A DNA stretch of 64,000 nt. Origin: JAKVCB01 sp965243695. GTDB lineage: Bacteria; Planctomycetota; Planctomycetia; Pirellulales; Lacipirellulaceae. Position 1 is the first letter of the stretch, and every line of letters begins with the position of its first letter. The notes under the pieces are model-generated. The model was not told the DNA's origin. It was given only the letters and a program-made list of their open reading frames with translations, and did no database searches. Position numbers and translations under genes: made by a program. Of the stretch, positions 54,931-64,000 are shown one piece after another. The stretch is taken from the NCBI GenBank assembly GCA_965243695.1, contig CBDEWC010000045.1, positions 434,001 through 498,000 of the forward strand, written 5' to 3'.

Positions 54931-55547
54931 CGCAACCCCCTTGTCGTGTTTAATCGACGTTTTATCAGAACGCTATCTCCAGTTAAAAAACGGAAACAAC
55001 AAGGGCAACTTCAACCGCGCCACCCCTTGGAATCTTTTGCAAGACTGGAGAAAACATAGCATTCTTGAATTGCCTGCCTTGATTAGTATCCAAGACCAAA
55101 TATAGCCCCGCAGAGCCAATACCGATAGATACCAAACCCACCAGCTTAAGGAAAGAAATAACCATAGGCCCCAGATAAGCGAGTGTTGCTTCTACGCAAA
55201 CTGGCAACCACCGAGTAGGCTGAAAGACAGCAAGCACAACCATGCGGTCTTGCGCATAAACCAAACATCCTACTTTCCGGGAAGGTGACACCAGGGAAAC
55301 CGCCAAATCGCAATTACGCAGAGCAAGTCACTCTGGCCCCCTGCTGATGCAGCGGAATCTTTAAAGACTTCCATCCCGAAACAAAGCGGAAGAAATCCAA
55401 TCTGGAGACGCACCACAACGCCGAGATTTCACGGCCAACCAGGGCGAGCCCCAGTACTGCTAAAGAGCGCTAAACAGGTAAAGGGTGGAGTCGCAATCCA
55501 CCAGGCCTTTCGACAAGAACCAAGAGGTCTTCGTGGGGGGCTGCCGT
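54931..55547. other. Intergenic region with a doubtful small membrane ORF
   Basis: A minus-strand frame 54983-55306 (107 codons) contains ISFLKLVGLVSIGIGSAGLY, a plausible membrane helix. It has no ribosome site and no recognised family. The remaining ~240 bp before the acs stop show no feature. Confidence 0.3.
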
Positions 55548-57506
55548 TTATTCCTCATCGCTACGCAACTTGGCAAGCACGCTGTAGTCCTCAAGTGTTG
55601 TCGTATCGCCAACCGTTTCCTTGCCAGCGGCAATATCCTTCAGTAGTCGACGCATAATCTTTCCACTGCGGGTCTTGGGCAACGCGTTCGTAAAATGGAT
55701 ATCGTCGGGCTGGGCAAGTGCCCCGATTTCTTTTCGGACATGTTGCTTCAGCGTTTTACGCAAGTCGTCATTAGGGTCTGCATCACGCAGGACGACAAAG
55801 ACGGCAACCGCATCGCCTTTGAGATCGTCGGGGCGCCCCACCGCTGCCGATTCGGCCACCCGGGGATGGGATACCAACGCGCTTTCAATTTCAATCGTGC
55901 TCAGGCGATGGCCGGAAACGTTCAGCACATCGTCAATCCTTCCCATAATCCAGTAATAGTCATCCTCGTCACAGCGCGCATTGTCACCCGCCAGGTATTT
56001 ACCCGGCACTTTACTCCAATAAACGTCTCGATAGCGTTCTTCATCACCCCAAATCCCGCGAAGCATTCCTGGCCACGGTTGGGAAATCGTTAGCCAACCA
56101 CCTTGGTTGGCATCTACCAGATCACCAGCCTCATCGACGATCTCCGGAATAATACCAGGAAGTGGCTTGGTACAACTTCCTGGCTTGGTGGCAATCGCCC
56201 CGGGGAGCGGGCTCATCATGATGCCACCAGTTTCGGTCTGCCACCACGTGTCAACAATGGGGCAACGCTCACCGCCAATGGTTTTGTGATACCACATCCA
56301 AGCTTCGGGATTGATACCCTCACCAACGGTTCCAAGAAGCCGCAAACTGGAGAGGTCATGTTTTGTGACATGTTCATCACCCCATTTGATAAACGCACGA
56401 ATTGCGGTCGGAGCCGTATAGAAAATAGAAACTTTGTATTTTTCGACGATCTGCCAGAAGCGGCTCTCATCGGGGTGGTTGGGGGCCCCTTCATACATTA
56501 CCACCGTGGCCCCAGCAGAAAGCGGCCCATAGACAATGTAGCTGTGTCCGGTGATCCAACCGCAGTCAGCCGTACACCAGAAAACATCATCCTCGCGATG
56601 GTCAAAGACCCATTGAAAGGTTTTCTTGACATAGAGATTGTAGCCAGCGGTGGTATGCTTGATCCCTTTCGGTTTTCCGGTCGATCCACTCGTGTAGAGA
56701 ATAAACAGGGGTGTCTCGCTGTCGAGTGGCTCTGCTGGGCAATCGCTGCTGGCGGACTCCATCAACTCATGCCACCAGAAGTCTCGTCCTGACTGCATGG
56801 GCACTTCGTTGCCGACACGTTTGAGGACCACGCATTTTTGGACGGTGCTTGATTTTTCCAGTGCTTCGTCAACCATAGCCTTGAGCGGAAGTTGCTTGCC
56901 TCGTCGCCAGGCTGCATCAGATGTCAACTGAATTTTGGCATTGGCATCGTTATTGCGATCGGCAATCGCCTCGGCAGAGAATCCCGCAAAAATGACCGAG
57001 TGAATGGCCCCAATTCGTGCGCAGGCAAGCATGGCAATCGCCAACTCTGGGACCATTGGCATGTAAATCGAAACGACGTCTCCTTTTCCAATGCCAAGTT
57101 GCTTTAAGCAATTGGAAAATTTGCAAACTTCCTCGTGTAGCTGAGCGTAGGTGAAGGTACATTGGTCACCCGGCTCTCCTTCCCACACAATGGCCTGGCG
57201 ATCTCCCAAGCCAGCCTCAATGTTGCGGTCGAGGCAGTTATACGAAACGTTGGTTTTGCCACCCACGAACCACTGGACATCCGGCTCGTTCCAGACGAGC
57301 GTTTCCTGAAATGGCTCGAACCAGTGCAACTCCTCACGGGCCAAGGCAGCCCAAAATGCAGACGGATCCGCAGCCGCATTCTCCCAGAGTGCCTGGTATT
57401 CATCCAACGACTTCACCCGGGCATGTGCCGAAAATTCCGCCGCGGGCGGAAAGAGGCGTTTTTCCTGCATGACTGTAGCGATTTGACCAGACACCTGAGC
57501 CGCCAT
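55548..57506 (-). CDS. acsA: Acetyl-CoA synthetase
   Basis: This 652-residue protein is the usual length for AMP-forming acetyl-CoA synthetases. It has ILYTSGSTGKPKGIKHTTAG (ATP-binding), DTWWQTETGG (acetate pocket) and WIMGRIDDVLNVSGHRLST. The C-terminal PKTRSGKIMRRLLK carries the catalytic Lys, acetylated in relatives. It makes acetyl-CoA from acetate, ATP and CoA in the cytoplasm. GGGGG five bases before ATG 57506 sets the start, although the frame is open to 57629. Confidence 0.95.
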   Translation of the reverse strand: MAAQVSGQIATVMQEKRLFPPAAEFSAHARVKSLDEYQALWENAAADPSAFWAALAREELHWFEPFQETLVWNEPDVQWFVGGKTNVSYNCLDRNIEAGLGDRQAIVWEGEPGDQCTFTYAQLHEEVCKFSNCLKQLGIGKGDVVSIYMPMVPELAIAMLACARIGAIHSVIFAGFSAEAIADRNNDANAKIQLTSDAAWRRGKQLPLKAMVDEALEKSSTVQKCVVLKRVGNEVPMQSGRDFWWHELMESASSDCPAEPLDSETPLFILYTSGSTGKPKGIKHTTAGYNLYVKKTFQWVFDHREDDVFWCTADCGWITGHSYIVYGPLSAGATVVMYEGAPNHPDESRFWQIVEKYKVSIFYTAPTAIRAFIKWGDEHVTKHDLSSLRLLGTVGEGINPEAWMWYHKTIGGERCPIVDTWWQTETGGIMMSPLPGAIATKPGSCTKPLPGIIPEIVDEAGDLVDANQGGWLTISQPWPGMLRGIWGDEERYRDVYWSKVPGKYLAGDNARCDEDDYYWIMGRIDDVLNVSGHRLSTIEIESALVSHPRVAESAAVGRPDDLKGDAVAVFVVLRDADPNDDLRKTLKQHVRKEIGALAQPDDIHFTNALPKTRSGKIMRRLLKDIAAGKETVGDTTTLEDYSVLAKLRSDEE

Positions 57507-57663
57507 ACGATCCCCCTTCACCCATAAGATCTTGAGAATGAAACCTGCGAAAGCCCGCATTCTACCTTCGACAAGCTGTAATTTAAAGCGGCCAACCGTA
57601 GTCTGATTTCCGCCTCCGCCGGTTGTCAAACCAGGTAAACCGCGAGAACGCTAAGGGGGGGGC

Positions 57664-58392
57664 TCACAAACGGGTCATGGCCAGGCGACCGATGGTCACA
57701 ATTTTGGAGATTGCTTCGCGCCAGTCGGCCTTGGATTGGCCCCGATGCCGGTCTTGAAAGGTGATAGGCACCTCTGCGAAACGGGCACCGGCTCTTTGGA
57801 GTTGCCAAAGAATTTCTTCCAGATAGGCATAGCCAGTAGCACGAAGATCATCGAACGAAATTTGCTCCAGGGCCGCAACACGATAGGCTCGAAAAGCGCC
57901 GCTTGAATCGTGCACCTTTAACCGCAGCAACCTGCGACTCGCCATGTTGACCAGCCGACTGATAATACGGCGATGTCTGGGCCATCCCTTGATTAATCCT
58001 CCTGGGCAATACCGCGATCCAATCGCGACATCGACATCTTCCAACCGACCGACGAGGTCAGGGATCTCCTTGGGATCATGGCTCCAATCGGCATCCATCG
58101 TAATGATAATGCGATAATCGAGGGCTATTGCCTCACGCATGGCAGCGATCGTTGCCGAACCCAGCCCCAACTTACCTGGTCGGTGATGACACGTCAGACG
58201 AGGCTCTGAAGCCGACCGTTCATCACACCACCTGCCCGTGCCATCGGGGGAATCATCATCCACGACCACAATATGTACGTTGGGTAGCACTTTAAAAATT
58301 GCGTCGACCAGCGAAGGGAGATTGTCACGTTCGTTAAAGGTGGCCAGCGCGATAAGAACAGGGCAAGCACTTGACGAGGAATTACTTTGCAT
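57664..58392 (-). CDS. Polyprenol-phosphate sugar (mannosyl) synthase, GT2
   Basis: This 242-residue soluble DPM1-type GT2 enzyme has LIALATFNERDNL, VVVDDDSPDGTG, TMDADWSHDPKEI (DxD) and GSRYCPGG. The C-terminal basic RHRGQSKADW is typical of polyprenol monophosphomannose synthases. There is no C-terminal membrane domain. It makes polyprenyl-phosphate-mannose or a related lipid-linked sugar at the inner membrane. It starts 11 bp after the epimerase stop, with AGGA eight bases before ATG 58392, so the pair forms an operon. Confidence 0.85.
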   Translation of the reverse strand: MQSNSSSSACPVLIALATFNERDNLPSLVDAIFKVLPNVHIVVVDDDSPDGTGRWCDERSASEPRLTCHHRPGKLGLGSATIAAMREAIALDYRIIITMDADWSHDPKEIPDLVGRLEDVDVAIGSRYCPGGLIKGWPRHRRIISRLVNMASRRLLRLKVHDSSGAFRAYRVAALEQISFDDLRATGYAYLEEILWQLQRAGARFAEVPITFQDRHRGQSKADWREAISKIVTIGRLAMTRL

Positions 58393-58402
58393 ATCTGCAT
58401 TC

Positions 58403-59347
58403 CTATTCCCTCGCACTTAAACCTTTGTAGTACTCGATAGATCGCTTTAAACCTTCGTCGAATCCAACGCTCGGCGAATACCCGAGAACTTTTTGGGCAG
58501 CGGTGATATCCGCCAAACTTTCACGGACGTCCCCAACACGAGGATCTGAAAATAGCGGTTGAATCTCTTTTCCAAGAATTCGCTTGATCGAATCCATCAC
58601 CGCAAGCAGGGTGAGTTGCTTGCCACAGGCAGCGTTAAAGACTCCTCCCGCTGCATTTTCGGCATCGGCTGCAGCAAGATTCGCTGCCACAACATTGGAA
58701 ACGAAAGTAAAATCGCGCGACTGCAACCCATCGCCAAAAATGGTTGGCTGCTTGTCAGCCAGGATAGCAATCACAAATTTCGGGATGACGGCGGCATACT
58801 CACTCTCTGGATCTTGCCTCGGCCCAAAGACGTTGAAATACCGAAGAATGACCGTCTCTAGTCCATACGTTGCAGTAAAGGCTTGACAAAAACTCTCGCA
58901 AGCAGCCTTGGCGGCTGCGTAGGGCGAAATGGGAGAGGGCAGGTCCGATTCTCGCTTGGAAGAAAAAGGCTGGTCTCCATACACGCTGCTCGAACTGGCA
59001 AACACCACCCGTCGCACACCCGATTGCCGGGCGACGTCCAGCAGGTTTACCGTTGCGGTCACGCAATGGCTGTGGGTGTCCAGAGGTCGGGCAATACTTT
59101 TTGGCACGGAGGCCAAAGCTGCCTGATGATAGATCACTTCAACGTCTTTTAACGCATTTTCAATCGCTTGACGATCAAGCAGATCGCCTTTTACAAACTC
59201 GATCTTCCCTTCCAGATGGGAAATATTGCTCGACTTGCCTGTACTCAAATTGTCGAACACGCGGACCGATTTTCCACGTGCAACTAATTCCGTCGCAATA
59301 TGGGATCCGATGAATCCCGCTCCCCCAGTTACCAGTTGAATAGCCAT
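58403..59347 (-). CDS. NAD-dependent sugar-nucleotide epimerase/dehydratase
   Basis: This 314-residue extended SDR has TGGAGFIGSHI at the N-terminus, FDNLSTGK, a Ser in VFASSSSVYGD and YAAAK (Tyr and Lys). RYFNVFGPRQDP and a RDFTFVSNV stretch are typical of UDP-glucose or UDP-GlcNAc 4-epimerases of the GalE/WbpP group. ATG 59347 begins the Rossmann motif; the open frame upstream to 59500 is not supported. With the polyprenol-phosphate sugar synthase it probably serves surface glycan assembly. Confidence 0.85.
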   Translation of the reverse strand: MAIQLVTGGAGFIGSHIATELVARGKSVRVFDNLSTGKSSNISHLEGKIEFVKGDLLDRQAIENALKDVEVIYHQAALASVPKSIARPLDTHSHCVTATVNLLDVARQSGVRRVVFASSSSVYGDQPFSSKRESDLPSPISPYAAAKAACESFCQAFTATYGLETVILRYFNVFGPRQDPESEYAAVIPKFVIAILADKQPTIFGDGLQSRDFTFVSNVVAANLAAADAENAAGGVFNAACGKQLTLLAVMDSIKRILGKEIQPLFSDPRVGDVRESLADITAAQKVLGYSPSVGFDEGLKRSIEYYKGLSARE

Positions 59348-59567
59348 GGACGTAAAGATAATCAAGCTCGTGAACCTTGACAATAGAGCCATTAAGCCAA
59401 GACCACGGGGACTCTGCCGAGACAGGTTTGGAACTACCCTAAGTGAACAAAACCCCGCGGAGGGAAGTGGCAGCCCTGCTGAACTTTCAACAAGGAGCAA
59501 CCAGCGACTCCCTCGATTTGGAATTTCAACCCGTCAACGGGTCACTCGGCCAAAAGGGACCACTGAA

Positions 59568-61505
59568 TTATCCGTCGCGTAATCTGGTAAAGAGTTGGCT
59601 ATATTCCTGTCGTCGGACAGAAGACTCGATCTGCCCTCTGTCAGCAGGGTCGTCTTCCACAATCAAAATATTGCCGACCCTATCTGAACCGATTGCGTGC
59701 TCAACATTGCCGGCCAGTTGCCGCTGATCTACATGGGCAGACTGGTCGACCGTCGCGTTATTGGAAATTTCATCTGGATGCTGCACGGAATGCGATGGAT
59801 CGGCCACTGGATATTTGAGTGTGACCGACGCAGGCAGGTTTGCAACTTCCTCAAGGTCCGTATCGTCCCCTGAGGGCGGGTTGTTCGGCAGTTCGAATCC
59901 CGGCTCACCGGTGGTTACAATCGGCACACACAATTCGTCGTTAACAGCACTGCAGGGCAATGAAACCAGTGTTGGAAAGTGCAAATGGTCGTCTGACTCG
60001 CGGCTCGATATCGCCTGACAGGTGTTATGAACACTGCCAATACCCAGTACCTCTTGAACCAAATCGGAAAGGTCGTCACCACGACTGACAACACGCGGAG
60101 TTCGCTCGGAGAATGCGTCTCTGAAAGCTGAAAATTCCTCTAACACAATCTCCTCTTCAACAAAGTCTTCGGCAAAAGGATCGCTTGCCGTTTCTGGCGT
60201 GGGTGAACATCCCCCTGCCTCGACAGCAGAACTGGAGTTCTCCTGCATAGTCGTGACCTGGCTACTTGTTTCGAGTGGCAACGCCTCTGGCAGGAGTTCT
60301 ACAGAATTGACTTCCGCAGCTGGTTTCAAAACGGCGGGCGCAGGGAATTGACCGCTGTCGGTTGCATCGTAATTATCTGACTGCCAATCAGCACAGGAGG
60401 AAGCCTCGTCATCCACTGGGCGACAACCACCGTTTTCATCTGCGCTCCCACTGGTCGTTTCATATTGAACCGGAGCGTCTGTTTCCAGAGCATTCGTTTC
60501 TAAAGTGGGCGTTTCTAAAGTGGGCGATTCCAGGGTAAGCGGGGCATCCTGCTGGACCTGTTCGGGCAGTGAATCGTCACACCTTTCGGAGTCATCACCC
60601 GGCATCGTGAGTTCGCCAAACTCCACGACATTCTGCGGAGGACAATCCGCTACCACCGCGGGTTTTGTCTCGGCAGGTATGTCTACAGGTACGGGTAATT
60701 GTTGCAGGTCAGCCCATGCCTCCTGAATGAGCGACACCGATAGTTGTTGGTGTTGCTTCTCGCCAGCAAGCAACAGTGCGTGATCGCAAAGTTGACTGAC
60801 CAACCGGCAAATACCGTCAGTGGCATTGTAAACCGCATTCTGAATCTCGCTGTCAATACAACTGGCACCGTCAACTCCGGCCATCTCTAAATGCGCTCGG
60901 ATGTATTGCCCCGTTTCCGAAATTCCCAGGGGTGTCAAATAACAACGCGCGGCAACCCGTTGCTGAAAAGACTCAAGTTGAGGGTCTGCCAAAATTTCTT
61001 CCAGGCCTGGTAACCCAGCAACCACAAGTCGAACGCGAGGCTGCCCGTTGCGTACGATGTTTGTAAGCTGCCGAATCTCTTCCAGCAAATGAATTGGCAA
61101 CGCCTGGGCCTCGTCAACAAGCAGGAGTGTGCCATTGGGATTTTGCTCACTGTGGCGCAAGTGTTGAGCCAATGCAATGCGCAACTGGCCTTCATCGGCA
61201 CAGTGGTGAGGAAGACCCAATTCAAACAGGATGGCCTGTAGCAGTGCGCGACGTGTACACAACTGGGAGGACGACAAGAATGCGATGTCCAACCGTTCGG
61301 AAAACTGGGCTGCCAAAACCTGCAGTAACATGGTCTTACCCGTTCCCGTAGCTCCAATCACTAAACCTGGCCCACCGCCGCGGCTAATGGATCGCACCAA
61401 TCTTTCACGGGCTTCTTCAATCGAGGCCCCTGGAAAGTACCGCCTTGCACAGGGAGAGGCCGGAAAAATTCTCTCGTCAAAAATATTTAAATCTTGGCTG
61501 CTCAT
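59568..61505 (-). CDS. ExeA/GspA-like AAA ATPase with a long acidic C-terminal tail
   Basis: This protein is 645 residues long. Residues 1-~275 are a P-loop ATPase of the ExeA/GspA (AAA_22) group with Walker A GATGTGKT (~51-58), Walker B LLLVDEAQAL and sensor LVVAGLPGLEEI. Residues ~280-645 are acidic, Ser/Thr/Pro-rich and low-complexity (ESPTLETPTLETNALETD), with no domain I know. Related ATPases load secretion or exosortase-linked export systems, which fits the PEP-CTERM proteins in this window, but the link is not local. No ribosome site is seen at ATG 61505. Confidence 0.75.
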   Translation of the reverse strand: MSSQDLNIFDERIFPASPCARRYFPGASIEEARERLVRSISRGGGPGLVIGATGTGKTMLLQVLAAQFSERLDIAFLSSSQLCTRRALLQAILFELGLPHHCADEGQLRIALAQHLRHSEQNPNGTLLLVDEAQALPIHLLEEIRQLTNIVRNGQPRVRLVVAGLPGLEEILADPQLESFQQRVAARCYLTPLGISETGQYIRAHLEMAGVDGASCIDSEIQNAVYNATDGICRLVSQLCDHALLLAGEKQHQQLSVSLIQEAWADLQQLPVPVDIPAETKPAVVADCPPQNVVEFGELTMPGDDSERCDDSLPEQVQQDAPLTLESPTLETPTLETNALETDAPVQYETTSGSADENGGCRPVDDEASSCADWQSDNYDATDSGQFPAPAVLKPAAEVNSVELLPEALPLETSSQVTTMQENSSSAVEAGGCSPTPETASDPFAEDFVEEEIVLEEFSAFRDAFSERTPRVVSRGDDLSDLVQEVLGIGSVHNTCQAISSRESDDHLHFPTLVSLPCSAVNDELCVPIVTTGEPGFELPNNPPSGDDTDLEEVANLPASVTLKYPVADPSHSVQHPDEISNNATVDQSAHVDQRQLAGNVEHAIGSDRVGNILIVEDDPADRGQIESSVRRQEYSQLFTRLRDG

Positions 61506-62064
61506 AATTGCAAAATGAAGGTTGTCGAGAATGAATTGGAAGTGTGAAGCCAGGAAAGTCCATCGGGCACTGTTGAAGACAACAAATCGGGCATTATTGA
61601 AGGCAACAAGTTGAGGCGCGCTACCCGACCCTGTCGACTTGCATCGGCACTTGGTTTGGACCGGCTTAACCCTGAGCCCCTGAATTTGGTGGGTGCAGGC
61701 TCACACCGACACGCCATCCCACAACCTGCGCACTCGGCGAAACACGAAGCCAACTTCCAAACGCAAACCCTCACATGGTTTCCACTTCAGCCAAATCGCC
61801 AAGGATTCCAGCCACGATGGTTGCCTCCGACCCCATGAAAAAAGTCAACCGGCCAAACCCCAGCTGGCCAGATCGACTCAATGCTGTGGAGTGTGTGGGC
61901 TGTGGAGTGTGTGGGGTGAAAGTCTCCGAACAGCCCATCCTTACGAAAACCAGCGTCAAACAGTAGCAAGCAGGCCATTCCACAGCCAGAAGGTTCCTGG
62001 ATGGTTCTCGACTCAACCACCAAGCTGGCTACAATGCAACGGCCCAATCGCCTCCAGGTGCGTA
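61506..62064. other. Divergent intergenic region with short direct repeats
   Basis: Between the ATPase and trpF two repeats are seen: TCGGGCA..TTGAAG.CAACAA twice at 61565-61615, and CTGTGGAGTGTGTGGG twice in tandem at 61884-61916. Open frames on both strands are present but look like noise. Promoters for both genes must lie here. Confidence 0.45.
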
Positions 62065-62727
62065 ATGTTTCAAATCAAAGTTTGTGGAATTACCAATGTT
62101 GTTGACGCAAAAGCTGCCGTTGCAGCCGGTGCCGACGCGATCGGCCTGAACTTTTATCGGCCCAGCAAACGGTATGTAACCGCCGCTCGTGCCCAGGCCA
62201 TCCTCGATTCGCTCGCTGGCCAGGTCCGCGCCGTGGCCCTGTTCGCTGATGAAGTGTCCGACGAAATTAACGAGATGACCGAGCGACTGAATATCAAAAC
62301 GGTCCAACTCCACGGCAATGAACCGGCCGCCTTTTTAACCCAACTCCGGAGTGACCTCACCATCATTCGGGCGCGGCGCCTGGATCGAGGGGGAATTGAC
62401 ACTCTCAAAGACGACCTGCAGGCTTGCGAAGAGGCTGGCAGGTCGCCAGATGGGGTACTCATTGATTCGTTGGTTCCGGGAGAATTTGGTGGGACTGGTC
62501 ACACGGCCGATTGGGATGTCCTGGCTGCAAGCCGCAATTGGCACGGAAAATTGCCGCTTATTTTGGCAGGAGGGCTTACGCCGGAAAACGTAGCATCTGC
62601 CATCTCGCAGGTGCAACCCACAGCTGTCGACGTCGCCAGTGGGGTGGAAAAGTCCCCCGGCGTAAAAGATGCGGCTAGAATGCGAGCGTTTGCCGAACAA
62701 GCGGCCGCTGCTTTTGCTGCCCTTTAG
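62065..62727 (+). CDS. trpF: Phosphoribosylanthranilate isomerase
   Basis: This is a 220-residue TIM barrel with the N-terminal KVCGIT catalytic Cys, GLNFYRPSKRYV, VQLHGNE, the catalytic Asp in DGVLIDSLVPGEFGGTG, and AGGLTPENV and DVASGVEKSPG at the phosphate site. It converts phosphoribosylanthranilate to CdRP in tryptophan synthesis. No other trp genes are near, as often seen in planctomycetes. The frame is open to 61693, but ATG 62065 (MFQIKVCGIT) is the proper start. Confidence 0.95.
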   Translation: MFQIKVCGITNVVDAKAAVAAGADAIGLNFYRPSKRYVTAARAQAILDSLAGQVRAVALFADEVSDEINEMTERLNIKTVQLHGNEPAAFLTQLRSDLTIIRARRLDRGGIDTLKDDLQACEEAGRSPDGVLIDSLVPGEFGGTGHTADWDVLAASRNWHGKLPLILAGGLTPENVASAISQVQPTAVDVASGVEKSPGVKDAARMRAFAEQAAAAFAAL

Positions 62728-62963
62728 TTTCCGCGACGGTCACCCGCTTACAACGGCACCAGGAACCACTTGTCACTCTTTCCTTTCAGAGACTACAATC
62801 CCTAGAGCTTGGACGCCGTTTGTTGCGGGCCAATCCCGTTCTCGACCGTCGCTACCTGTGATCGGGCGGTCTTGCCTGGGTCTCTATCGCTCGAGTTCCG
62901 AACAAGTCGACCCAACGTCTTTTTTGCCAACTGAGGAGCAAATTTGCCCACTAGGAGAAATAA
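62728..62963. other. trpF-ahcY intergenic region
   Basis: No terminator or SAH/SAM riboswitch is recognised. AGGAG at 62953-62957 precedes GTG 62964 by six bases. Confidence 0.4.
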
Positions 62964-64000
62964 GTGTTGAAAACTGAAAGTAAGCCCGCCTACAAAGTTC
63001 TTGATTGTACACCAGCAGAATTCGACCGCTTGGCCCAATGGGGACGTAAGGAAATTGACCTGGCTGAGAATGAGATGCCCGGACTGATGGCCTTGCGCCA
63101 GAAGTATGGGGCAGAAAAACCTCTGCAGGGAGCACGAATCGCCGGTTGTCTTCACATGACCATCCAGACGGCTGTTCTTATCGAAACACTTCTTGAACTA
63201 GGGGCTGAAGTCACCTGGAGTAGCTGCAATATTTTTTCGACACAAGACCACGCGGCGTGTGCCATCGCCAAAACAGGTGTCCCCGTTTATGCCTGGAAAG
63301 GAATGGACGAGGAAGCATTCAACTGGTGTATTGAACAAACGCTCCACTTTTCCGACGGCAAACCCCTGAACCTTATTCTTGATGATGGGGGTGACCTGAC
63401 GGCCATGGTCCACGATAGTTTCCCGGAACTGTTGGGCGACATCCGCGGACTTTCAGAGGAAACCACCACGGGTGTCCATCGGCTTTATCAGATGCATCAG
63501 CAGGAAAACCTGAAGGTACCAGCGATTAACGTGAATGACTCGGTGACCAAAAGCAAATTCGACAACCTGTACGGCTGTCGCGAATCACTGGCCGACGGCA
63601 TTAAACGGGCCACCGATGTCATGGTCGCCGGCAAGATCGTGATTATCGCCGGGTATGGAGACGTTGGCAAAGGGTGCGCTCAGTCGATGCGTGGTCTTGG
63701 TGCTCGAGTGATTCTTACCGAAATCGATCCGATCCTGGCCCTCCAGGCAGCCATGGAAGGATACGAAATCACAACGATGGAAGATGCCGTTGCGGAAGGA
63801 GATATCTTTGTGACCACCACGGGCAATCGCGATATCATCACCGGGGCACATATGGTGTGTATGAAAAATGACGCGATTGTCTGTAATATTGGCCATTTCG
63901 ATCTGGAAATCGACATCTCCTGGCTGGAAGACGAAGTGACCGCAAATCGTGCCACGAAAGACCGAATCAAACCGGCTGAAGTTGGAGCTGTCGACAAATA
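62964..64000 (+). CDS. ahcY: Adenosylhomocysteinase (3' end outside window)
   Basis: 345 of about 430-450 residues are visible. They show CLHMTIQTAVLIETL and SCNIFSTQDHAACAIA for the substrate domain, LILDDGGDLT, and NLYGCRESLADGIKRATD. The NAD Rossmann motif is IIAGYGDVGKGCAQ. The enzyme hydrolyses S-adenosylhomocysteine to adenosine and homocysteine, restoring methylation capacity. GTG 62964 is favoured by its AGGAG; TTG 62967 is an alternative. Upstream frames offer no better start. The gene is cut by the right edge. Confidence 0.95.
   Translation, partial: MLKTESKPAYKVLDCTPAEFDRLAQWGRKEIDLAENEMPGLMALRQKYGAEKPLQGARIAGCLHMTIQTAVLIETLLELGAEVTWSSCNIFSTQDHAACAIAKTGVPVYAWKGMDEEAFNWCIEQTLHFSDGKPLNLILDDGGDLTAMVHDSFPELLGDIRGLSEETTTGVHRLYQMHQQENLKVPAINVNDSVTKSKFDNLYGCRESLADGIKRATDVMVAGKIVIIAGYGDVGKGCAQSMRGLGARVILTEIDPILALQAAMEGYEITTMEDAVAEGDIFVTTTGNRDIITGAHMVCMKNDAIVCNIGHFDLEIDISWLEDEVTANRATKDRIKPAEVGAVDK

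Noticed and set aside
62728..62963. SAH riboswitch before ahcY
   Set aside because: GAGGAGC and CAACGGC-like words occur, but not in the order or pairing of the SAH aptamer.

Overview
The window looks like a chromosomal segment of a planctomycete, probably in or near the Pirellulales. This is inferred from family content, not from a search. The clues are several DUF1559 proteins (prepilin-like N-terminus, C-terminal H-x9-DG signature), several PEP-CTERM secreted proteins, an NHL-repeat protein beside an Ldh-family dehydrogenase, and remnants of FG-GAP and PQQ-like propeller proteins.

Left half (1-30 kb), accessory. This half holds sugar and glycan genes: a kelch mutarotase fused to a sodium/solute symporter, a polysaccharide-deacetylase-like protein, an NhaC-type antiporter, three paralogous secreted TIM-barrel hydrolase-like proteins, an alkaline-phosphatase-superfamily phosphodiesterase and an MlrC-type metallopeptidase. 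Among them lie three PEP-CTERM proteins, four intact DUF1559 genes and a DUF1559 remnant. Between the intact genes is a dense set of gene fragments: 3' ends of deacetylase, DUF1559, symporter and hydrolase genes, a kelch-symporter N-terminal stub, and PQQ-propeller and unknown pieces. Several are exact or near-exact copies of intact genes nearby. The 249-bp, 126-bp, 540-bp and 1.23-kb direct repeats point to repeated duplication and deletion by recombination between paralogues.

Middle (30-44 kb), metabolic cassettes. First comes a tight four-gene operon: ethanolamine-permease-like transporter, glutamine-synthetase-like gamma-glutamyl ligase, class C26 gamma-glutamyl hydrolase and SDR dehydrogenase. 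It reads as amine uptake and catabolism through gamma-glutamylated intermediates. Next is a minus-strand pair made of a three-domain protein (cysteine desulfurase, ETHE1-like persulfide dioxygenase, rhodanese) and a TauE/SafE-type permease, which together suggest a sulfur-oxidation and sulfite-export module. An Nramp-like transporter, a CAT-anticodon tRNA (Ile2-like) with an integrase remnant at its 3' side, and an NHL-Ldh pair follow.

Right part (44-64 kb). A small glycan cluster carries two glycosyltransferases and two broken sulfotransferases. It is followed by an SGNH hydrolase and by a secreted Lys/Arg-rich protein built of ten 81-bp repeats, whose PDZ domain is cut off by a 2-bp insertion. 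Conventional genes then follow: glpD, an aminotransferase, acsA, a polyprenol-phosphate sugar transferase with a sugar-nucleotide epimerase, an ExeA-like ATPase with a long acidic tail, trpF, and ahcY, which runs off the right edge.
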